A stretch of 64,000 bases of DNA, taken from JBELHR01 sp049606855. Its GTDB lineage: Bacteria; Bacteroidota; Bacteroidia; Flavobacteriales; Flavobacteriaceae. The position numbers were made by a program, and so were the translations under genes. The notes beneath the pieces were generated by a model, which worked only from the letters and a program-made list of their open reading frames with translations, had not been told where the DNA came from and searched no databases. The DNA is taken from the NCBI GenBank assembly GCA_049606855.1, contig JBMYVY010000011.1:1-64000 (forward strand). Reading direction: 5' to 3'. Below, piece by piece: positions 9,238 to 18,393 of this stretch; the first letter of the stretch is position 1, and every line of letters starts with the position of its first letter.

Positions 9238-9271
9238 TTGCTTAGAAATCGTGTAATTTTTGCTATATTTG
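9238..9271 (+). promoter_or_regulatory. Promoter of the fused E1 dehydrogenase gene
   Basis: TTG at 9238-9240 and a perfect TATATTTG at 9264-9271 are separated by 23 nt. The ATG at 9290 follows 18 nt later. The box lies inside the longest open frame, so the upstream TTG at 9260 cannot be the translation start. Confidence 0.6.
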
Positions 9272-9289
9272 CAGCCTAAACAAAAAAAC

Positions 9290-11737
9290 ATGAATACCTC
9301 ATCTAAGACTATGGAGAAACAACAACTTTCTTTTGAAGCCTTCAAACAAGAAGTTTTACAAGACTACAAAACGGCTGTAATTTCACGTGAATGTAGCTTG
9401 ATGGGAAGAAGAGAGGTTCTTACTGGAAAAGCCAAATTTGGAATTTTTGGTGACGGTAAAGAACTTCCTCAATTAGCTATGGCCAAAGCCTTTCAAAAAG
9501 GAGATTGGCGTTCTGGCTACTACAGAGATCAGACCTTTATGATGAGTCTTGGATTATTGAAGCCGAGCCATTTTTTTGCAGGTCTTTACGCGCATGTCGA
9601 TATTGAAGCAGATCCGATGTCGGGAGGACGTCAGATGGGAGGTCATTTTATGACTCACTCTTTAGACGACCACGGAAATTGGGTGAATTTGGCTGATCAA
9701 TACAATTCAAGTTCGGATATTTCGCCAACTGCAGGTCAAATGCCAAGATTATTGGGATTGGCTCAAGCTTCTACCGTGTTTAAGAACGAAACGATTCCTG
9801 GAGCAGAAAAGTTCTCTAATAATGGACAAGAAGTTGCATGGGGAACAATAGGTAATGCCTCGACTAGTGAGGGGTTGTTTTTTGAGACTTTCAATGCCGC
9901 TGGAGTGCTTCAAGTACCCATGGTAATTAGTATCTGGGATGATGAATACGGAATTTCTGTACATGCAAAACACCAAACGACCAAAGAAAATATATCAGAA
10001 ATATTAAAGGGCTTTCAAAGAGACAAAAAGCATAAAGGATTCGAACTTTTAGAAGTAAAAGGTTGGGATTATGTTGCGCTTGTAGAAACTTATGAAAAAG
10101 CAGGACGTATTGCTCGTGAGGAGCATGTTCCTGTGATGGTTCATGTTACGGAGCTGACTCAACCACAAGGACACTCGACCTCAGGATCTCATGAGCGTTA
10201 TAAATCTAAAGACAGATTGGCTTGGGAGATCAAACACGATTGTATTTCAAAAATGAGAGACTGGATTCTCGGTTTTGAACTGGATGCAGATGGTGTTGAA
10301 TTGAAATTTGTGAACAGTGAAGAGGACCTTATCCAAATTGAGAAAGAAGCGAAAAAAGAAGTTGCAACAGCCAAGCGAGCTTCTTGGAATGCCTTTCTAG
10401 CTCCCATTCAGAATGAAAGAGAACAATTATGTACTATTCTAGATCGTGTTGCACAAAGCAGTGTCAACAAAAACTTTATTCTTAAGTACAAATCAGATTT
10501 ATTGCAAATCAATGACATTTCGAGAAAGGATATTTTTGATGCTGCACGTAAGGTTTTGACCCTGTGCAGGGAAGAAAAAAGTGCTTCGAAAAAAGAACTG
10601 AGTCTTTGGGTTCAAAACACGAGAAAAAATATTCAAAAGAAATACTCTTCCTTATTGCATAATGAGGGAGTAAATGCTGCAACCGAAATACCGCAAGTAG
10701 CACCTCAATACAACGAGGAATCCCCTATGGTGGATGCTCGATTGATTATGAGAGATAATTTCGAGGCTTTATTTCACAAATATCCTGAAACTTTGATTTT
10801 TGGTGAGGATGCCGGATTTATTGGTGATGTAAATCAAGGATTAGAAGGGATGCAAGAAGAATTCGGAGAGACTCGAGTTTCAGATACTGGAATTCGTGAG
10901 GCTTCAATCATTGGACAAGGAATTGGAATGGCCATGAGAGGTTTAAGACCAATTGCGGAAATCCAATATCTAGATTATCTCCTTTACGGTTTACAAACCT
11001 TGAGTGATGATTTGGCTACCCTTAGATACCGAACTTTTGGAAAACAAAAAGCACCACTAATCGTTAGGACTAGAGGACATCGTTTGGAAGGGATATGGCA
11101 TTCTGGATCTCCTATGGGAATGATTCTAAATGCGCTTAGAGGTATTTATGTTTTGGTACCACGAAACATGACCAAAGCAGCAGGTTTTTATAACACCTTG
11201 TTGAAATCGGATGAACCCGCATTAATCGTTGAGAATTTAAACGGTTATCGCTTAAAAGAAAAATTGCCTAATAATTTGGCAGAATATACCACTGCTATTG
11301 GAGTGGTTGAAAAAATCAAAGAGGGTTCTGACATCACTGTAGTTTCTTACGGGTCAACCTTGAGAATAGTGGAACAGGCAGCAAATGAATTGGAAGGTTT
11401 GGGGATTTCTGTAGAGATTATCGATGCGCAATCTTTATTGCCTTTTGATTTAAATCACGACACAGTGAAATCTGTAACCAAAACAAATCGATTATTAATT
11501 GTGGACGAGGACGTCCCAGGAGGTGCATGTGCCTATTTAATGCAGAAAATTGTTGAGGAACAAGAGGCCTATCAATATTTAGATTCTAGCCCTCAAACTC
11601 TGGCGGCTCAAGCTCATAGGCCAGCATATGGATCTGATGGTGATTATTTCTCAAAACCATCTAAAGCCGATATTCTAGAGAAGATTTATCAAATTATGCA
11701 CGAGGCGGATCCAACAAAATATCCTGAAATTTACTAA
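9290..11737 (+). CDS. Fused E1 alpha/beta subunit of a 2-oxoacid dehydrogenase complex
   Basis: Thiamine-diphosphate E1 that decarboxylates a 2-oxoacid and hands the acyl group to lipoyl-E2. The N-terminal ~460 residues are the alpha-type domain and the last ~340 the beta-type domain (FGEDAG, QYLDYLLYG, PLIVRTRGHR, SGSPMG). In two-gene systems these are separate chains. The usual GDG...NN metal/TPP motif of the alpha part reads GNASTSEG about 30 residues before WDDEYGIS, so Asp and Asn have changed places. I chose the ATG at 9290 (MNTSSKTMEKQQ) because the promoter overlaps the longer frame. The branched-chain type is likeliest; E2 and E3 are not nearby. The stop overlaps the next start by 1 bp. 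Confidence 0.85.
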   Translation: MNTSSKTMEKQQLSFEAFKQEVLQDYKTAVISRECSLMGRREVLTGKAKFGIFGDGKELPQLAMAKAFQKGDWRSGYYRDQTFMMSLGLLKPSHFFAGLYAHVDIEADPMSGGRQMGGHFMTHSLDDHGNWVNLADQYNSSSDISPTAGQMPRLLGLAQASTVFKNETIPGAEKFSNNGQEVAWGTIGNASTSEGLFFETFNAAGVLQVPMVISIWDDEYGISVHAKHQTTKENISEILKGFQRDKKHKGFELLEVKGWDYVALVETYEKAGRIAREEHVPVMVHVTELTQPQGHSTSGSHERYKSKDRLAWEIKHDCISKMRDWILGFELDADGVELKFVNSEEDLIQIEKEAKKEVATAKRASWNAFLAPIQNEREQLCTILDRVAQSSVNKNFILKYKSDLLQINDISRKDIFDAARKVLTLCREEKSASKKELSLWVQNTRKNIQKKYSSLLHNEGVNAATEIPQVAPQYNEESPMVDARLIMRDNFEALFHKYPETLIFGEDAGFIGDVNQGLEGMQEEFGETRVSDTGIREASIIGQGIGMAMRGLRPIAEIQYLDYLLYGLQTLSDDLATLRYRTFGKQKAPLIVRTRGHRLEGIWHSGSPMGMILNALRGIYVLVPRNMTKAAGFYNTLLKSDEPALIVENLNGYRLKEKLPNNLAEYTTAIGVVEKIKEGSDITVVSYGSTLRIVEQAANELEGLGISVEIIDAQSLLPFDLNHDTVKSVTKTNRLLIVDEDVPGGACAYLMQKIVEEQEAYQYLDSSPQTLAAQAHRPAYGSDGDYFSKPSKADILEKIYQIMHEADPTKYPEIY

Positions 11738-12366
11738 TGAAAGAGATAACACACCTTAATTGGAGATACGCTACCAAAAAATTTGATAGCTCAAAAAAAT
11801 TAAATAAAGAACAAGTAGACGCCTTGATTGAGGCCTTTAATTTAACTGCAACATCCTATGGATTGCAGCCATTAAAACTGATTGTTGTTGAAGACCAAGA
11901 GGTCCGTAAAGAACTTCTTAAACATTCTTATAATCAGCAACAAGTAGTTGATGCCTCTCACCTTTTGGTAATTACTGCCAAGACAGTGATGAATCAAGAA
12001 GATATTGAGGCTTTCTTTAACAGGATTAAAGATTTGCGCAACACCCCTGATGACGTTACTGCTCCATACAAAGCTCACTTGACGCATTGGGTAGCTGAAA
12101 CACCTGCAAAAGAAATTGATCTTTGGGCGCGTAAACAAACTTATATTGCCCTTGGGAATCTTTTGAGTACTTGCGGTTTAATGCAAATAGATTCATGTCC
12201 AATGGAAGGATTTGATGCAAATGCCTACGATCAAACCTTAGGACTTGACCAAGGTGATTACAAATCAAGCTTGGTGCTTCCCGTAGGTTACAGACATGAA
12301 GAAGACTTTATGGCAACCTTGCCAAAGATTAGAAAATCAACATCAGAAATCGTAAGCTATATCTAA
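11737..12366 (+). CDS. NAD(P)H-dependent nitroreductase family oxidoreductase (NfsB-like)
   Basis: FMN-dependent flavoprotein reductase, 209 aa, the usual size for the oxygen-insensitive nitroreductase/dihydropteridine reductase group. Recognisable parts are the N-terminal RYATKKFD, SYGLQPLKLIVV for FMN binding, ARKQTYIALGNLL in the dimer helix, and PMEGFD with PVGYRHEEDF near the C-terminus. Physiological electron acceptors (quinones, nitro compounds, flavins) cannot be told apart by sequence. Its ATG overlaps the E1 stop in TAATG and its stop is 1 bp before pepD, so the three genes look like one transcript. Confidence 0.85.
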   Translation: MKEITHLNWRYATKKFDSSKKLNKEQVDALIEAFNLTATSYGLQPLKLIVVEDQEVRKELLKHSYNQQQVVDASHLLVITAKTVMNQEDIEAFFNRIKDLRNTPDDVTAPYKAHLTHWVAETPAKEIDLWARKQTYIALGNLLSTCGLMQIDSCPMEGFDANAYDQTLGLDQGDYKSSLVLPVGYRHEEDFMATLPKIRKSTSEIVSYI

Positions 12367-12367
12367 A

Positions 12368-13828
12368 ATGAGTAAAGAAGTCAAAAATCTAGTTCCTCAA
12401 GAAGTTTGGTCGAATTTTGCAGCGCTAAATGCGGTACCTAGACCTTCGAAAAAGGAAGAACGTATCATTGCTTTTATGATGGATTTCGGTCAAAACCTAA
12501 ATCTAGAAACGTTTAAAGATGAAGTAGGGAATGTCATTATCAAGAAGGCGGCAACTCCTGGAATGGAAAATCGCAAGACTGTTGTTTTGCAATCCCACCT
12601 AGACATGGTGCATCAAAAAAACGCAGATACGGATTTTGATTTTGATACTCAAGGGATTGAAATGTATGTCGATGGAGATTGGGTAAAAGCCAAAGGAACC
12701 ACCCTAGGTGCCGACAATGGCCTTGGAGTATCTGCAATTATGGGGATACTCGCTTCCAGTGACATCAAACACCCCGCGATTGAAGCACTTTTCACCATTG
12801 ACGAGGAAACAGGAATGACGGGCGCTATGGGATTAAAAGGAGGAATTCTTAGTGGAGATATTTTATTAAATCTGGACACGGAAGATGATGATGAAATCTC
12901 AGTTGGTTGTGCAGGAGGAATTGATATTACCGCGAGAAGAACCTACAGCCAAGACCCTGTTGACGAAAGTAAACGCGCGTATTCAATTATAGTTAACGGC
13001 CTAAATGGTGGACATTCTGGAATGGACATCAACAAAGGCTTGGGGAATGCCAACAAAATTATGAACCGTCTCTTGATGGATGGTTTTGAACAATATGGGT
13101 TAAGGATCAGCTCAATTCAAGGAGGATCTTTGAGAAACGCCATTCCTCGCGAAAGTCATGCTGTAGTTGTCGTTGACAAAATGCACGCTGAAGCTTTTGA
13201 ATTTGAGTTTGATAATCTTGCCAGAATCATTAAAGAAGAGTTTCAAGTCATTGACCCGGATTTAAATATTGAGTTCCAGGTCTGTGTTCGACCTGAAAAG
13301 GTGATGGAACTCGGAGTTCAAGAAGGGGTATTGAGAAGTATTTATGCGGCCTTAAATGGGGTTTATCGTATGGACCCCTCTCTGGAGGACTTGGTAGAAA
13401 CCTCAAATAATATCGCTCGAGTAAAGGTTGGAGAAGGGAAAATTGAAATTGCCTGTTTAACCAGAAGTTCAGTTGAATCGAGTAAAATGGATTTGGCTAA
13501 CGCGCTCAGGTCAGCTTTTGAACTCAGCGGTCATGAAGTGGAGTATTCCGGCTCATATCCAGGTTGGAAGCCAAATATGGATTCCTCTATTTTAAAGGAA
13601 ATGTCTGCTTTATATCGCGATTTATTTCAAAGTGAACCAAATATTATGGCCTGTCATGCAGGTTTAGAATGCGGTATTCTTGGAACTCATTATCCAGATA
13701 TGGAAATGATCTCCTTTGGGCCAAATATTCGCGGGGCACATTCCCCAGATGAACGCGCAAGTATCTCATCAACAGCAAAATTCTGGAATTACCTTTTGAG
13801 AACCTTGGAAAATATTCCTACAAAATAA
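12368..13828 (+). CDS. pepD: Cytosol non-specific dipeptidase (M20, aminoacyl-histidine dipeptidase)
   Basis: Zinc dipeptidase that hydrolyses Xaa-His and many other dipeptides in the cytoplasm. M20 metal sites are present: LQSHLDMVHQKN, GTTLGADNGLG, the catalytic IDEETGMTG, and LNLDTEDDDEISVGCAGG. The C-terminal MACHAGLECGI carries the last His ligand, and SFGPNIRGAHSPDE follows. At 486 aa it has the full PepD length. It is the last gene of the E1-nitroreductase-pepD run; parA follows after 57 bp with its own promoter. Confidence 0.93.
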   Translation: MSKEVKNLVPQEVWSNFAALNAVPRPSKKEERIIAFMMDFGQNLNLETFKDEVGNVIIKKAATPGMENRKTVVLQSHLDMVHQKNADTDFDFDTQGIEMYVDGDWVKAKGTTLGADNGLGVSAIMGILASSDIKHPAIEALFTIDEETGMTGAMGLKGGILSGDILLNLDTEDDDEISVGCAGGIDITARRTYSQDPVDESKRAYSIIVNGLNGGHSGMDINKGLGNANKIMNRLLMDGFEQYGLRISSIQGGSLRNAIPRESHAVVVVDKMHAEAFEFEFDNLARIIKEEFQVIDPDLNIEFQVCVRPEKVMELGVQEGVLRSIYAALNGVYRMDPSLEDLVETSNNIARVKVGEGKIEIACLTRSSVESSKMDLANALRSAFELSGHEVEYSGSYPGWKPNMDSSILKEMSALYRDLFQSEPNIMACHAGLECGILGTHYPDMEMISFGPNIRGAHSPDERASISSTAKFWNYLLRTLENIPTK

Positions 13829-13857
13829 TAGAGAGGCTTTTTTAAATCCTAAAAAAA

Positions 13858-13867
13858 CGTATTTTTA
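13858..13867 (+). promoter_or_regulatory. Extended -7 promoter of the parAB operon
   Basis: CG (13858-13859) is followed by TATTTTTA (13860-13867), 18 nt before the parA ATG. No -33 TTTG is present at the normal distance. Confidence 0.4.
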
Positions 13868-13885
13868 CCCTACACTAAATCTGAT

Positions 13886-14650
13886 ATGGGAAAAATAATT
13901 GCTATAGCTAATCAAAAGGGAGGAGTTGGTAAAACAACGACCTCTGTAAACCTTGCAGCCTCACTTGGAGTCTTGGAGAAAAAAGTATTGATCATCGATG
14001 CTGATCCCCAAGCCAATGCCACTTCTGGTTTGGGAATAGATATCGAATCTGTTGAATTCGGTACCTATCAATTACTAGAACATGCGATAACGGCAAAAGA
14101 AGCAATTATTTCAACCAATTCTCCTAACGTAGATATCATACCAGCTCATATTGATCTTGTGGCGATTGAAATTGAATTAGTCGACAAGGAAAATCGAGAA
14201 TTCATGCTTAAACAAGCCATGCAGGAGATCAAAAATGACTACGATTATATTTTAATTGATTGTGCTCCTTCGTTGGGACTGATTACCTTAAATGCCCTTG
14301 TAGCATCAGACTCAGTAATTATTCCAATTCAATGTGAATATTTCGCTCTAGAAGGTCTTGGTAAATTATTGAATACGATTAAATCTGTTCAATCAATACA
14401 CAACCCTGATTTGGATATTGAAGGACTGTTACTCACGATGTATGATTCGAGATTAAGACTTTCAAATCAAGTGGTTGAAGAGGTACGAAAGCATTTCTCT
14501 GCTATGGTTTTTGACACCATTATTCAAAGAAACATTCGATTGGGAGAAGCACCGAGTTATGGGGAGAGTATTATTTCCTACGATGCGACGAGTAAGGGAG
14601 CAGTAAATTATATTAACTTAGCCAATGAGCTAATTAAAAATAATAGTTAA
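13886..14650 (+). CDS. parA: Chromosome-partitioning ATPase ParA (Soj)
   Basis: Deviant Walker A ATPase that, with ParB on parS sites, segregates the origin region. The deviant P-loop KGGVGKTTT is at residues 11-19, Walker A' is IIDADPQANAT, and the Walker B region is DYILIDCAPSLG. At 254 aa with no N-terminal DNA-binding extension, it is the chromosomal Soj type and not the plasmid P1 type. It leads a run of parB, DUF5683, dapB, lepB, wbqC and DUF6122 with gaps of 0-10 bp or overlaps, an order I recognise from other flavobacteria. Confidence 0.95.
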   Translation: MGKIIAIANQKGGVGKTTTSVNLAASLGVLEKKVLIIDADPQANATSGLGIDIESVEFGTYQLLEHAITAKEAIISTNSPNVDIIPAHIDLVAIEIELVDKENREFMLKQAMQEIKNDYDYILIDCAPSLGLITLNALVASDSVIIPIQCEYFALEGLGKLLNTIKSVQSIHNPDLDIEGLLLTMYDSRLRLSNQVVEEVRKHFSAMVFDTIIQRNIRLGEAPSYGESIISYDATSKGAVNYINLANELIKNNS

Positions 14651-14651
14651 A

Positions 14652-15545
14652 ATGGCAAAGGCTACAAAAAAACAAGCACTTGGTAGAGGATTATCTGCTC
14701 TTTTAAAAGAGCCGGATATGAATGTAAATTCAGCAAAAGATAAAAATGCTGAACAAGTTGTAGGTAGCATTGTCGAGATTTCATTAAATCAAATTGAGGT
14801 AAACCCCTACCAACCTCGAACTCATTTTGGTGAAGAAGAACTTAAAGAATTAGCCAGTTCTATTCAGGAACTTGGGGTGATTCAACCTATTACCGTTCGT
14901 AAAATTGGACCGAAAAAATTCCAATTAGCCTCTGGAGAGCGAAGGTATAGAGCTTCCAAATTAATTGGAAACAAAACCATTCCTGCCTACATAAGATTGG
15001 CCAATGACCAAGAAATGTTGGAAATGGCTTTGGTTGAAAATATTCAACGAAAGGACCTTGATGCCATCGAAGTTGCACTTTCCTATCAACGTATGATCGA
15101 TGAATTAGACCTTACTCAAGATCAAATGAGTGAGCGTGTAGGAAAAAAGCGATCTACAATAAGTAATTATTTGCGTTTATTAAAACTCGACCCGATTATT
15201 CAAACAGGAATTCGCGATGGATTCTTATCTATGGGACATGGTAGAGCACTTATTAACGTAGAGGATTTAGGGGTTCAACTAAAAATCTATGAGCAAATCA
15301 TAAAAAACAGTTTATCAGTAAGACAAACTGAACAATTAGTTCAAAAGGCTAAGGCTGGAGAATCAGATCCACAGCCGAACAAAAAAGCAAGTATACCAGC
15401 CCCTATAAAAGAAGGTGTAAATGAAATGAGTGAATATCTAGGTGCTAAAATAAATGTGGCCATCGGCTCAAATGGAACAGGTAAATTAACCATCCCTTTT
15501 AACTCTGAAGAAGACTTTATTCGCATCAAAAACTTATTAAAGTAA
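14652..15545 (+). CDS. parB: Chromosome-partitioning protein ParB (Spo0J)
   Basis: CTP-dependent clamp that loads at parS and spreads. The N-terminal domain has the nucleotide-binding GERRYRASK motif (about residues 95-103) after NPYQPRTHF. The central helix-turn-helix lies in QMSERVGKKRSTISNYLRLL, followed by GHGRAL. The N-terminus KKQALGRGLSALL is the peptide that typically stimulates ParA. Its 297 aa is a normal length. It starts 1 bp after parA. Confidence 0.95.
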   Translation: MAKATKKQALGRGLSALLKEPDMNVNSAKDKNAEQVVGSIVEISLNQIEVNPYQPRTHFGEEELKELASSIQELGVIQPITVRKIGPKKFQLASGERRYRASKLIGNKTIPAYIRLANDQEMLEMALVENIQRKDLDAIEVALSYQRMIDELDLTQDQMSERVGKKRSTISNYLRLLKLDPIIQTGIRDGFLSMGHGRALINVEDLGVQLKIYEQIIKNSLSVRQTEQLVQKAKAGESDPQPNKKASIPAPIKEGVNEMSEYLGAKINVAIGSNGTGKLTIPFNSEEDFIRIKNLLK

Positions 15546-16148
15546 TTGATCAAGATTCTTAAATATTGCTTCCTGTTTTTTGGTATAGTTTCTGCGCATG
15601 CACAAACTACCGTGGTAAGCGACAGTATAGTTCCAATAACAACAGATAGCTTTTCGCAAATTCAAGTGGGTGATTACAATCCCTTGTCCCCTTCTAAAGC
15701 TGCCTTTTATTCAGCTATTTTTCCAGGGATGGGTCAAGCCTATAATAAGAAATATTGGAAAGTACCAATAGTATGGGGTGCACTAGGGACCTCAACTTAC
15801 TTTTATGTAACAAATAAGAATTACTACGACCAATCTCGTGAGGCCTATAAATTATTAAAGTTAGGGTTCCCGGTTCCCGAGGACAATGATTTTTACGATT
15901 TGGTCTACAACAGTAGTGACCCAGAGTCTCGACTCGAAAGCGCTCAAGAATATTATAAAAGAAATGCGGATTTATCTTTATTGATCACCATTGGTATTTA
16001 TGCGCTTCAAATTATTGAAGCCAGTGTAAATGCTCACTTGATGCAATTCAATATGGATAGCGACATTAGTTTTGTCCCAGAGGTGAATTTTGATCCTATC
16101 ACAGGGCAAAGTTATGCTGGTATGAGTTTTAAATATAAATTTAAGTAA
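15546..16148 (+). CDS. DUF5683 domain-containing envelope protein
   Basis: Starts at TTG immediately after the parB stop, producing a signal peptide (IKILKYCFLFFGIVSAHAQ). The core PSKAAFYSAIFPGMGQAYNKKYWKVPIVWGAL-type region is the hallmark of DUF5683, a small membrane-associated family found in Bacteroidota between parB and dapB. There is a second hydrophobic helix near 150-165 (LLITIGIYALQIIEA). The biochemical function is unknown. No ATG lies close to the signal peptide, so the TTG is well supported. Confidence 0.8.
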   Translation: MIKILKYCFLFFGIVSAHAQTTVVSDSIVPITTDSFSQIQVGDYNPLSPSKAAFYSAIFPGMGQAYNKKYWKVPIVWGALGTSTYFYVTNKNYYDQSREAYKLLKLGFPVPEDNDFYDLVYNSSDPESRLESAQEYYKRNADLSLLITIGIYALQIIEASVNAHLMQFNMDSDISFVPEVNFDPITGQSYAGMSFKYKFK

Positions 16149-16853
16149 ATGAAAATCGCCTTATTAGGATACGGAAGAATGGGTCAAACCATAGAGCGAT
16201 TAGCTGCTGAACGAGGACATCAAATTGTTTTGAGGGTGGACCCAAGTCACGATAGTATCGCTCAGTTGCACTTGGCTGATATTGCCATTGATTTCAGTAT
16301 TCCAGATGTAGCCTTTGACCATATTACTGCCTGTTTCGAGCAAGGTGTTCCAGTGGTTTCAGGAACAACAGGTTGGCTGGATCGCTATGATGAGGCCTGT
16401 AAAATCTGTATAGAAAAAGACGGTGCATTTATCTACGGCTCAAACTTTTCTTTGGGAGTGAATTTATTTTTTGAATTGAATAAAAAACTAGCGGAATTGA
16501 TGAAACCTTTTGACCACTATCAGGTGGGCATGACAGAGATTCATCATACCAAAAAACTGGATGCCCCATCAGGCACAGCAATTTCACTTGCAGAACATTT
16601 AAAAGAGGCTGAAATAATAAAAAATTGGACTATAGAAGATAGCAACTCGGATCAAGTCCTAAAAATAGAAGTAGAACGCACGGAAGATGTTCCTGGTACG
16701 CATAGCGTCAGTTATAATTCTAGCGTTGACGAATTATACATCAAACATACCGCACACAATCGCGAAGGTTTTGCCCTTGGTGCTATCATAGCCGCTGAAT
16801 GGCTGCAAGATAAGCAAGGAATATACAGCATGCGCGATGTGCTAAACTTATAA
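16149..16853 (+). CDS. dapB: 4-hydroxy-tetrahydrodipicolinate reductase (DapB)
   Basis: NAD(P)H-dependent reductase of the diaminopimelate/lysine pathway, supplying meso-DAP for peptidoglycan. The Rossmann motif GYGRMGQTIERLA is at residues 7-19, VVSGTTGW is in the middle, and the active-site signature EIHHTKKLDAPSGTA with catalytic His/Lys is intact. At 234 aa it is at the short end for DapB, as is common in Bacteroidota. The ATG directly follows the DUF5683 stop. Confidence 0.95.
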   Translation: MKIALLGYGRMGQTIERLAAERGHQIVLRVDPSHDSIAQLHLADIAIDFSIPDVAFDHITACFEQGVPVVSGTTGWLDRYDEACKICIEKDGAFIYGSNFSLGVNLFFELNKKLAELMKPFDHYQVGMTEIHHTKKLDAPSGTAISLAEHLKEAEIIKNWTIEDSNSDQVLKIEVERTEDVPGTHSVSYNSSVDELYIKHTAHNREGFALGAIIAAEWLQDKQGIYSMRDVLNL

Positions 16854-16863
16854 AATAGATCTT

Positions 16864-18393
16864 ATGACCTCATTACAATGGATTTACTTCATATTAATTA
16901 TTCAAGTAATTCACTTTTTAGGAACCTATAAATTATATCAAAGAGCAGGCAGAAAAGCTTGGGAAGCTATCGTTCCATTTTACAATGCAGTGGTATTAAT
17001 GAAAATTATTAACCGCCCTTCTTGGTGGTTGATTTTGTTAATGATTCCAGTTGTAAATCTTTTAATGTTTCCAGTTATCTGGGTCGAGACTGCAAGAAGT
17101 TTCGGTCATAATTCAACTAAAGACACCTGGATAGCAATCCTGTCTTTGGGGTTTTATAACTTTTATTTGAGCTATTTTACAGCATCAAAATACAAAGAAA
17201 AAAGAAGCTTAAACCCGGGAACGGAAGTGGGCGAATGGATCAGTTCCATTGTATTTGCAATTGTCGCAGCGACGATTGTTCACACCTATTTCTTTCAACC
17301 ATTTACAATCCCAACTTCCTCTTTGGAGAAATCTTTGTTGATTGGAGATTATTTATTTGTCAGTAAGATTCATTATGGAGCAAGGACACCAATGACTCCA
17401 ATAGCTGCTCCTATGTTTCACGATACTTTACCTCTTATCAAAACCCGATCTTATTTAAAGAAACCTCAGCTTCCATATTTTAGAATCCCAGGATTTGAAA
17501 AAATTGAACGCAATGATATCGTGGTTTTTAATTGGCCTGCAGATACCGTTGAGCAATTTTATAGAAGACCGGAATACAAAGTAATCAAACCGGTTGATAA
17601 AAAATCAAACTATGTCAAACGCGCTGTTGGTATCCCTGGAGACTCCCTTGAGGTAAGAGACGGATATGTTTTTATTAATGGTAAACAAAACCAACTTCCA
17701 AATCGATCTAAACTTCAGTTCTATTACGAAATAGACACAGACGGTCAACAACTGAGTCCATATGCGATCAGGAATCGTTATCACGTTCGAGAGGGAGGAA
17801 CTTCAAATGGTAAGTACATTCTTAATTTAGACGATGAAAATTTAGCGCTAGTCGAAGAGAATCCACTGGTTAAATCGGTAAGGAGACGAATCCAACCCAA
17901 AGGTGAAGGTGAAAGTGGTGTATACCCGAACGGAAGCCTAGGCTGGAACAATGATAACTACGGTCCAATTCTAATTCCAGAAGCAGGAATGACCGTTCAA
18001 TTAAACAAGAAGAACATTGCCTTGTACGCAAAAGTTATTGGCGATTATGAGGGACATGACCTTCAAGTAAATAAGGGGCAAGTAAAAATCGACGGATCAA
18101 TTGCTATGGAATATACTTTTGAGCAAGATTATTATTGGATGATGGGAGATAACCGTCAAGCATCAGAAGATTCTCGTTATTGGGGATTTGTTCCCTTTGA
18201 TCATGTCGTAGGTAAGCCTGTTTTCATCTTTTTGAGCATCGATGCAAATGGACAAGGAATAAACAAAATCCGCTGGGATCGAGTATTTACTACCGTGTCA
18301 GGAGAAGGAGAACGTAAATCGTATTTACCTCATTTCTTAATTGCATTAGTGCTTTATTACGGATACACCAAGTACAGAAAACGCAAAAAGTAA
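16864..18393 (+). CDS. lepB: Signal peptidase I with N-terminal DUF5684 membrane domain
   Basis: Membrane serine protease that removes signal peptides from exported proteins. Residues 1-110 are a multi-helix DUF5684-like region (AGRKAWEAIVPFYN). A further anchor at 125-145 precedes the catalytic part, in which Ser153 (PTSSLEKS) and Lys252 (YVKRAVGIPGD) form the S26 dyad. MGDNRQASEDSRYWGFVP is the conserved box near the C-terminus. A ~100-residue excursion separates Ser and Lys, and another lies between Lys and the MGDN box, so the protein reaches 509 aa against about 320 in E. coli. A final membrane segment sits near 490. It overlaps wbqC by 1 bp. Confidence 0.93.
   Translation: MTSLQWIYFILIIQVIHFLGTYKLYQRAGRKAWEAIVPFYNAVVLMKIINRPSWWLILLMIPVVNLLMFPVIWVETARSFGHNSTKDTWIAILSLGFYNFYLSYFTASKYKEKRSLNPGTEVGEWISSIVFAIVAATIVHTYFFQPFTIPTSSLEKSLLIGDYLFVSKIHYGARTPMTPIAAPMFHDTLPLIKTRSYLKKPQLPYFRIPGFEKIERNDIVVFNWPADTVEQFYRRPEYKVIKPVDKKSNYVKRAVGIPGDSLEVRDGYVFINGKQNQLPNRSKLQFYYEIDTDGQQLSPYAIRNRYHVREGGTSNGKYILNLDDENLALVEENPLVKSVRRRIQPKGEGESGVYPNGSLGWNNDNYGPILIPEAGMTVQLNKKNIALYAKVIGDYEGHDLQVNKGQVKIDGSIAMEYTFEQDYYWMMGDNRQASEDSRYWGFVPFDHVVGKPVFIFLSIDANGQGINKIRWDRVFTTVSGEGERKSYLPHFLIALVLYYGYTKYRKRKK

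Noticed and set aside
9260..9289. TTG start at 9260 for E1
   Set aside because: The perfect TATATTTG box lies inside this stretch, so it is not transcribed into the message.
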